From contig NZ_CP060783.1 of the NCBI RefSeq assembly GCF_014489535.1, positions 2,108,001-2,172,000 on the forward strand: a DNA stretch of 64,000 nucleotides, given 5' to 3'. The notes below the pieces were generated by a model. It saw only the letters and a list, made by a program, of their open reading frames with translations. It made no database searches and had not been told where the DNA came from. Shown here piece by piece: positions 57,406-64,000 of the stretch. Source of the stretch: Diaphorobacter aerolatus (GTDB taxonomy: Bacteria; Pseudomonadota; Gammaproteobacteria; Burkholderiales; Burkholderiaceae_C). How positions within the stretch are numbered: position 1 is the first letter of the stretch; each line of letters begins with the position of its first letter. The position numbers and the translations under genes are program-made.

Positions 57406-58626
57406 ATGAGCGCGCGGCCTTCCCGTGCGCGCCGACTTGCAGGCCTGTGCTGGCTGCTCGTGGCAGCGCACTGGCTCACGGCCTGCAGCGTCGCAACGAC
57501 CGCGCCACCACACCTCTTCACGCACTGCAATGCAGCGGCCGGTGCGCCGCAGTTCCGGTTGCTCGGCGAGGTGCGTTGGGATGTGGATGCGCAATACGGC
57601 GGCGTGCCCGTCGGCGGGCTTTCCTCCATCGACTGGGACGCCGCGCGTGGGCAGTTCGTGATGGTCAGCGATGACCGATCGGTCCACGGACCGGCGCGCT
57701 TTTATTCCGCGCGCATGCGCTACGACGCAAGCGGACTGCACGAGGTGTGGCTGACCGGCATGCACGGCCTGCGCGGACCCGATCAGCAGACCTACGCAAA
57801 CGCGCGACAAGCGCGCCCGCATGTGCCCGTGCCCGACGCCGAAGCGCTGCGCATCGTCCCCGGCACTGATCGCATGCTGTGGACCAGCGAAGGAGATTTT
57901 GCGCGCGGCTTCGGCCCGGAACTCAACGAGATTGGCAGCGATGGTCGCTGGATCGGCGAATGGCCTTTGCCCTCGATGCTGCGGCCGCCCGCCAATCCCA
58001 TCGAAGCAGCGAACACCGGACCGCGCAACGCCTTCACGCTCGAAGGCATGAGCTTCAGCCCCGACGGGCGCACGCTCTGGCTGTCGATGGAAGGCGCGCT
58101 CAGGCAGGACGGCGCCATGCCCTCGCCCGGCCACTCAGGCGCGCCGGTACGCATCACCGCACTGGACGCGAAGACGAGTCCGCACGCGCCGATCCGGCAG
58201 ATCGCCTATCAGCCCGACGCGCTCGCCGACGACATCGCCCTGCTCCCGCAGCGGGCGATCAACGGCGTGAGCGACATACTCGCGGACGGCCCGGATCACC
58301 TGCTGGTGCTCGAACGCTCGTTCTCCCTCGGGCAGGGTTGGGGCGCGAGGCTTTATCGCATCGACATCCGCCCCGGTGCGGCGACCGACGTGCTGCCCAT
58401 GCAGGCTCTGGTCCCGGGCCAGTATCGCTCCGCTGACAAGACGCTGGTACTGGATTTCGCGCGGCTCGGCCTGCGCAGCCTGGACAACCTCGAGGGCATG
58501 AGCTGGGGCCCGCCCCTGCCGGGCGGCGAACGTGTCCTCGTGCTGGTGAGCGACAACAATTTCAATCCGGCCGAAGTCACGCAATTCATTGCGCTTGCCG
58601 AGCAGACCGTCTGTACCGCCGACTGA
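57406..58626 (+). CDS. Esterase-like/phytase-like beta-propeller lipoprotein
   Basis: 406 residues of the phytase-like esterase family (PF13449 type). The N-terminus ARRLAGLCWLLVAAHWLTACSV is a lipoprotein signal with the lipobox LTAC. The domain shows GGLSSIDWDAARGQFVMVSDD, EALRIVPGTDRMLWTSEGDF, NAFTLEGMSFSPDGRTLWLSMEGAL and LDNLEGMSWGPPL, with repeated acidic turns that probably bind calcium. ATG 57406 has GGAAAG upstream; the open frame to 57313 lacks a signal in the right place. Substrate unknown. Confidence 0.85.
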   Translation: MSARPSRARRLAGLCWLLVAAHWLTACSVATTAPPHLFTHCNAAAGAPQFRLLGEVRWDVDAQYGGVPVGGLSSIDWDAARGQFVMVSDDRSVHGPARFYSARMRYDASGLHEVWLTGMHGLRGPDQQTYANARQARPHVPVPDAEALRIVPGTDRMLWTSEGDFARGFGPELNEIGSDGRWIGEWPLPSMLRPPANPIEAANTGPRNAFTLEGMSFSPDGRTLWLSMEGALRQDGAMPSPGHSGAPVRITALDAKTSPHAPIRQIAYQPDALADDIALLPQRAINGVSDILADGPDHLLVLERSFSLGQGWGARLYRIDIRPGAATDVLPMQALVPGQYRSADKTLVLDFARLGLRSLDNLEGMSWGPPLPGGERVLVLVSDNNFNPAEVTQFIALAEQTVCTAD

Positions 58627-58719
58627 TTCACGCTGAAATCAGATCGATCCATGAGTGCGTCGGGCGTATAGTCCCGATGCACTCCGCGTTCCGTTCCAGA
58701 CACATCCAAAGCAGACTCC

Positions 58720-59547
<828 letters not shown>

Positions 59548-59556
59548 GCCGCAGCC

Positions 59557-60441
59557 TCAGGCAGCCCCCCAGATCGCCGAGCGCATCGAAATCGCGGCCA
59601 TCTGGAAATCGCTGTTGAAGAAACGCGGCGTCTCGCCCTCATGCACCGCGCCAGCGGCGTGCAGCAGCGGCAGATAGTGATCGAAGGTCGGGTGGGCACG
59701 CTGCGCCACCTGGCCAAGCTCCTGAAAGCGCGTGAGCGCCTTGAGGTCGCCCGCTTCGATGCGCGAGGCGACATGCTCATCGAACTCGCTGGCCCAGTCG
59801 TACGCCTGGTTGGGCGCTGCGTCGGGCTTGAGCGCGCGCAGGTTGTGCACGATGTTGCCGCTCGCGACGACGAGCACGCCCTGATCGCGCAAGGCGCGCA
59901 ACTGCTCGCCCAGCGCGAAATGTTCTTCGGGCGGACGGCTGTAGACCAGGCTCAGTTGCATCACCGGAATGTCGGCGTTCGGGAACATCGGCTTGAGCGC
60001 GCTCCAGGTGCCGTGATCAAGACCCCATTCGGTCTCGTCCACCAGCACGGGACGATTCGTTTGCGGCGAATCGAGGCGCAATGCCAGCTCGCTCGCGACC
60101 TCGGGGAAACCGGGAGCAGGATATTGCTGCGCGAACAATTCCTCGGGAAATCCGCCAAAGTCATGGATGGTGCGCGGCTTTGGCATGCCGGTCAGCGCCC
60201 ATTCATTGCGCGTGAGCCAGTGCGCCGAGATGCACAGAACAAGCTGCGGCTTGCCATGCTGCGCGAGCAGCGACTGGCCCAGCGTCTGCCAGCTTTGCCT
60301 GTATTCGTTGTCCTCGATCGCGTTCATGGGACTGCCATGGCCGACGAACAGCACGGGCATGCGCGGCGATGGCTTGAGCGAGGCCAGCCCCGCTGCTGCG
60401 GCCAATTGATCGGGAGAATGGAACGAGTGAGTTGTGGACAT
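59557..60441 (-). CDS. ygiD: Extradiol ring-cleavage dioxygenase family protein (4,5-DOPA dioxygenase type)
   Basis: Class III extradiol (LigB-like) enzyme, 294 residues. Candidate metal ligands are in LFVGHGSPMNAI, LCISAHWLTRNEW and WGLDHGTWSALKPMFP; HPTFDHYLPLL is another family motif. The E. coli homologue YgiD is reported to open the ring of L-DOPA; the physiological substrate is not certain. 24 bp downstream of ubiA on the same strand, so probably co-transcribed. Confidence 0.9.
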   Translation of the reverse strand: MSTTHSFHSPDQLAAAAGLASLKPSPRMPVLFVGHGSPMNAIEDNEYRQSWQTLGQSLLAQHGKPQLVLCISAHWLTRNEWALTGMPKPRTIHDFGGFPEELFAQQYPAPGFPEVASELALRLDSPQTNRPVLVDETEWGLDHGTWSALKPMFPNADIPVMQLSLVYSRPPEEHFALGEQLRALRDQGVLVVASGNIVHNLRALKPDAAPNQAYDWASEFDEHVASRIEAGDLKALTRFQELGQVAQRAHPTFDHYLPLLHAAGAVHEGETPRFFNSDFQMAAISMRSAIWGAA

Positions 60442-60464
60442 GATTCTCTCCAGTTGGGGTCACT

Positions 60465-61337
60465 TCAGCGCAATGCAAATCCAAGCACCACCCCGGCGAA
60501 AATCGCGACGCCCATGTAGTGGCTCTTGCTGAATGCGGTGAAGCAGCCTTCGCGTGTGCGGTGGCGGATCAGCGTGTAGTGCCAGACCATCTGCGCCGCA
60601 GCCACGGCCATGCCCAGCCAGAACGGCCAGCCCAGCCGGTGCGGTGCAATCGCCACGGCGGTGAGGCACCAGCACAACGCGAAAAACAGCATGATGCCGG
60701 CCACGTCGAAACGACCGAGCGTGATGGCCGAGGTCTTCATGCCGATCTTGAGGTCGTCGTCGCGATCAACCATCGCATATTCGGTGTCGTAGGCCAGCAC
60801 CATGAACATGTTGGCGGTCCAAAGCAGCCACGCGGTGCGTGGCACCTCGCCGACCACCGCCGCGAACGCGATGACGACGCCAAAATTGAAGGCAATGCCC
60901 AGAAAAGCCTGAGGCATCGCGAAGAATCGCTTGGTGAACGGATAGAGGATCGTGAACAGCACGGCCGGAACGGACCACGCCACCGCTTCCCAGCGCGTGG
61001 TCAGCACCAGTCCGAGCGAGATCAGCGCGAGCACTGCGCCGAGCATCGCGGCCTCGAAAACGGAGACCTGCCCGCTGGTGATCGGGCGGGCCTGGGTGCG
61101 CTTCACATGCTTGTCGAAATCGCGGTCGGCAATGTCATTGATGCAGCAACCGGCGCTGCGCATGAGCACCGTGCCAAGCACGAACACGATCAGCAGATGC
61201 CATCCCGGAAAACCATCCCCAGCGACCCAGAGCGCGACCAGCGTCGGCCAGACCAGCACCAGCCAACCCGCGGGCCGGTTGAAGCGGACCAGATCCAGAT
61301 ACAGGGACAGGCGTGAGCGAGGAGCGACGGCAGACAT
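60465..61337 (-). CDS. ubiA: 4-hydroxybenzoate polyprenyltransferase
   Basis: Attaches the isoprenoid tail to 4-hydroxybenzoate in ubiquinone synthesis. 290 residues, about eight membrane helices. Two Asp-rich motifs bind the magnesium-diphosphate: [18 protein letters not shown] and [14 protein letters not shown]. Located between oxyR and ygiD, as in related Burkholderiales. Confidence 0.96.
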   Translation of the reverse strand: MSAVAPRSRLSLYLDLVRFNRPAGWLVLVWPTLVALWVAGDGFPGWHLLIVFVLGTVLMRSAGCCINDIADRDFDKHVKRTQARPITSGQVSVFEAAMLGAVLALISLGLVLTTRWEAVAWSVPAVLFTILYPFTKRFFAMPQAFLGIAFNFGVVIAFAAVVGEVPRTAWLLWTANMFMVLAYDTEYAMVDRDDDLKIGMKTSAITLGRFDVAGIMLFFALCWCLTAVAIAPHRLGWPFWLGMAVAAAQMVWHYTLIRHRTREGCFTAFSKSHYMGVAIFAGVVLGFALR

Positions 61338-61511
61338 TCGGTGTCAAAGAGATGAGTTGAAGCGACAGCGGCAAACCCGGGACACGAATCCGTTTGCAGG
61401 CTTGGCCCAGCGTTTATACGCGATGGACTCCGCCTGTGTGCGTGGGCGGCAGGTCTCCCCATGCGGCAGTCAGAATGCCTGGACGACGAACGGCCTCGAC
61501 CGCAAAAGCAG

Positions 61512-61543
61512 AAAGGGCGCCGACCTTTCGGTCAGCGCCCTTT
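61512..61543. terminator. Rho-independent terminator
   Basis: AAAGGGCGC-c-GACC and GGTC-a-GCGCCCTTT form the stem around TTTC, with one internal mismatch. It ends the leftward oxyR message 26 bp after its stop codon. Confidence 0.8.
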
Positions 61544-61569
61544 TATCTCGCTGCGGTGGTTTGCCATGC

Positions 61570-62535
61570 TCAGGACAGGCGGGTCACTCCGGGCAGCTCG
61601 CAGGCGAAGACCGCGTTGCGCAACGCGGCAATCGCTTCGTAACGTGTGAAGCTGCGGCGCCATGCCAGCACCACACGGCGCATTGGCGGGCCGCTGCCGT
61701 CTTCTTCCTTGATGGGGAGGTAGCGGATGTGCGCATCGTCGCTCTTGCGGCGGCGCGAAGTGGTGATCAGCGCATCGCGCGGCACCGACAGGCGCGGCAC
61801 CAGGGTCATGCCCATTCCGGCGGAGACCATGTGCTTGATGGTTTCGAGCGACGAGCCTTCGAACGTGCGGCGAATCCCTTCCGAATTGCTCGCATAGCGC
61901 GCGAACTCGGGACAGACTTCGAGAACGTGATCGCGGAAGCAATGGCCCGCGCCCAGCAGCAGCATGGTTTCGTTCTTGAGCTCGGCGGCCGAGACATAGG
62001 GCTTTTCCGCAAGCGGGTGGCTGGCGGGAAGCGCGGCCATGAAAGGCTCGTCATACAGCGGCGCAAGCGCCAGGCCGGTATCGGGGAAAGGCTCGGCCAT
62101 GATGGCGCAGTCGATCTCACCGGTGCGCAGCATTTCCAGCAGCTTGGCGGTGAAGTTTTCCTGCAGCATGAGCGGCATCTGGGGCGTGCGTGCGATCGCG
62201 TGGCGCACCAGTTCGGGCAGAAGATAGGGGCCGACGGTATAGATCACGCCCAGCGTGAGCGCACCTGCGAGCGGATCCTTGCCGCGCTTGGCGATTTCCT
62301 TGATCGCTGCAGCCTGTTCAAGCACGCTTTGCGCCTGGCGGACGATCTGTTCACCCAAAGGCGTGACAGACACATCACCGGCACTGCGCTCGAACAGCTT
62401 GATTTCCAGTTCGTCTTCCAGTTTTTTGACGGCGACAGACAAGGTCGGCTGCGAGACGTAGCACGCGTCGGCAGCGCGACCAAAGTGCTTCTCCCGGGCT
62501 ACTGCGACGATATATTTGAGTTCTGTGAGGGTCAT
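61570..62535 (-). CDS. oxyR: LysR family peroxide-sensing regulator OxyR
   Basis: 321 residues. N-terminal helix-turn-helix (HFGRAADACYVSQPTLSVAVKKLE) and regulatory domain with the redox pair Cys199 and Cys208 (GAGHCFRDHVLEVCPEF), exactly the numbering of E. coli OxyR. These form a disulfide on reaction with hydrogen peroxide, switching on antioxidant genes. It lies directly downstream of recG, a frequent order in Betaproteobacteria. The 246 bp between recG and oxyR hold no gene; they contain AACAATTGA twice, 22 bp apart. Confidence 0.96.
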   Translation of the reverse strand: MTLTELKYIVAVAREKHFGRAADACYVSQPTLSVAVKKLEDELEIKLFERSAGDVSVTPLGEQIVRQAQSVLEQAAAIKEIAKRGKDPLAGALTLGVIYTVGPYLLPELVRHAIARTPQMPLMLQENFTAKLLEMLRTGEIDCAIMAEPFPDTGLALAPLYDEPFMAALPASHPLAEKPYVSAAELKNETMLLLGAGHCFRDHVLEVCPEFARYASNSEGIRRTFEGSSLETIKHMVSAGMGMTLVPRLSVPRDALITTSRRRKSDDAHIRYLPIKEEDGSGPPMRRVVLAWRRSFTRYEAIAALRNAVFACELPGVTRLS

Positions 62536-62781
62536 GTGATTTCCTGCAAGGCCTTACAACATTTTGCACTGTGGCGTTGCCGACGGTATCGTGTGCATGC
62601 ATTCCATGCAAACCGCAAAAACAATTGAGTGAGCACTAACAATTGAAATCCACGGGCTTTTGCATCTATCAGCACAGAAACAGCGCGCAACGCAGGCTAT
62701 ATAAAAAGACTCGCGTCCCTTCCGAAAAATATCAACTTCATACAAGCACCTGAAATCCAAAACATCTGACTTGCAGACGGA

Positions 62782-64000
62782 CTACGCTTTCAAAAAATCA
62801 GATTTGCTACCCAGCCAGCGCGCCACATGGCGCTCCGACAACGCCGGATACTCATCCAGCATTTTTGGAGCAGCATTGCGAGCCCAACTCAGCAACTCAC
62901 AATCGATAGACAAATCTGCAAATCGTAACAAAGTGTCACCAGATTGGCGCGCACCCAACAGTTCCCCCGGGCCCCGAATCTCCAGATCTCGCCGTGCTAT
63001 CTCGAAACCATCGTTGGTTTCGACCATTGCCTTGAGCCTTTCGCGGGCAGCGTTCGCCAAACGTCCGCTTTCACCTGTTGAATAAAGTAACACACATGCC
63101 GAGGCGGCGGCTCCTCTTCCGACGCGACCTCTGAGTTGATGCAATTGGGACAGGCCAAAACGCTCCGCATGCTCGATCACCATCAATGACGCATTGGGCA
63201 CGTCAACCCCGACTTCGATGACCGTCGTGCTGACAAGTACGCTGATGGTACCGCTCTTGAAACCTTCCATTACATATTTCTTTTCAACCGCCGCCATACG
63301 CGAATGCAATAGCCCCACCGACACTCCCGGCAGCGCCTCACTGAGTTCCAGGTGCGTGGCGGTGGCATTCGACAGGTCGAGCGCCTCGCTTTCCTCGATC
63401 AGCGGGCAAACCCAGTACACCTGACGACCGTCGGCTACCTGCGCTGCGATGCGCTCGATCACCTGATCCTTGCGGCTGTCGGAGATCACCTTGGTCACGA
63501 TCGGCGTGCGCCCCGGCGGAAGCTCGTCGATCGTGGAAACATCGAGATCAGCAAAGTAGCTCATCGCCAGCGTCCTAGGAATGGGAGTTGCACTCATCAT
63601 GAGCATGTGTGGTTCCATCCCCTGTGCCTGAAGCTTTTGCCGAAGCGCCAGGCGCTGGGCCACGCCGAAGCGATGTTGCTCGTCGATGACCGCAAGCGCC
63701 AGGTTGCTGAATTTCACCTGCTCTTGAATTACTGCATGTGTACCAACAACCAGTGCCGCCTCGCCACTCTCAACCATTGCGAGCATTTGCGTGCGCTCTT
63801 TTTTCTTCTGCCCTCCGGCAAGCCACGCGACGCGCTTGCCGCGCGCCGCGAGAATCGGCTCGATCCAGCCAATCAGCTTGGAAAAATGCTGTTCGGCGAG
63901 GATTTCCGTGGGCGCCATCAAAGCACATTGCCAGCCCGCATCCATGCAGATCGCGGCTGCCATGGCCGCAACCACAGTCTTTCCCGAGCCGACATCGCCC
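62782..64000 (-). CDS. recG: ATP-dependent DNA helicase RecG, 5' end off the window
   Basis: Branched-DNA helicase that reverses stalled forks and processes Holliday junctions. The window holds the C-terminal 405 residues, starting at the Walker A motif (DVGSGKTVVAAM, at the window edge). Further motifs: LMAPTEILAEQHF (Ia), VIDEQHRFGVAQR (II, DEQH), MSATPIPRTLAMS (III), VSTTVIEVGVDVPNASLMVIEHAERFG and QLRGRVGRG (V and VI). The N-terminal wedge domain is outside. Frame intact. Confidence 0.97.
   Translation of the reverse strand, partial: GDVGSGKTVVAAMAAAICMDAGWQCALMAPTEILAEQHFSKLIGWIEPILAARGKRVAWLAGGQKKKERTQMLAMVESGEAALVVGTHAVIQEQVKFSNLALAVIDEQHRFGVAQRLALRQKLQAQGMEPHMLMMSATPIPRTLAMSYFADLDVSTIDELPPGRTPIVTKVISDSRKDQVIERIAAQVADGRQVYWVCPLIEESEALDLSNATATHLELSEALPGVSVGLLHSRMAAVEKKYVMEGFKSGTISVLVSTTVIEVGVDVPNASLMVIEHAERFGLSQLHQLRGRVGRGAAASACVLLYSTGESGRLANAARERLKAMVETNDGFEIARRDLEIRGPGELLGARQSGDTLLRFADLSIDCELLSWARNAAPKMLDEYPALSERHVARWLGSKSDFLKA

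Overview
The window is a GC-rich bacterial chromosome segment. Gene content and order point to a betaproteobacterium of the order Burkholderiales, most likely Comamonadaceae: Bug-type solute receptors, a DUF3567 protein, recG-oxyR-ubiA order, pilT/pilU with a cyclic-nucleotide-binding protein between them, and a liv cluster with a fused permease-ATPase. I cannot fix the genus from the sequence alone. No rRNA operon, CRISPR array, prophage or transposase gene is visible. The one tRNA is an initiator tRNA.

Layout. 1-7.7 kb: small-molecule uptake and catabolism (M20 amidohydrolase, ABC-type binding protein, stand-alone molybdoenzyme, then a fumarylacetoacetase-family hydrolase plus Bug receptor opposite an IclR regulator). 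7.7-11.7 kb: a DUF3108 protein, a 590-bp gene-poor stretch with a candidate small RNA, DUF3567, an AbrB-type membrane protein and a hemerythrin. 11.9-24.9 kb: B12-dependent ribonucleotide reductase, ChaN lipoprotein, purU, a LysR regulator and glcD separated by a 612-bp tandem duplication, then assorted housekeeping genes. 25-31.9 kb: pilT-cNMP-pilU, a beta-hydroxyacid dehydrogenase, and the envelope cluster dolP-diaA-yraN facing rsmI. 32-42.8 kb: GST, acyl-CoA ligase, a compact branched-chain-type ABC importer operon (livK-H-MG-F) ending in a GMC oxidoreductase, and an Hsp70-like protein. 43.2-52.3 kb: initiator tRNA and the whole spc-alpha ribosomal protein block (rplN to rplQ, with secY and rpoA), all leftward from a good sigma70-type promoter at 52.3 kb. 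52.4-57.2 kb: glycerol locus (glpD, glpR, glpK), where the neighbouring channel gene is a water-type aquaporin. 57.4-64 kb: phytase-like esterase, proC, ygiD, ubiA, oxyR and the 3' part of recG.

The most important property for anyone using this sequence is a set of 13 single-base frameshifts in 11 genes. All are of the same type: one G or C is missing from a G/C run. They hit secY, rpsD, rpsK and rpsE, which a living cell cannot lose, so they are best read as consensus sequence errors. I annotate those genes as full-length CDSs and give the position of each break.

Other points of interest: two copies (73 and 268 bp) of a MITE-like element with matching terminal inverted repeats; the LysR/glcD tandem duplication whose copies have diverged at 8 positions; a promoter-plus-terminator pair with no gene between them at 9.0-9.26 kb; and a perfect dyad at the predicted transcription start of the ribosomal protein operon. 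I found no cluster that I can defend as a wholly new multi-gene system.
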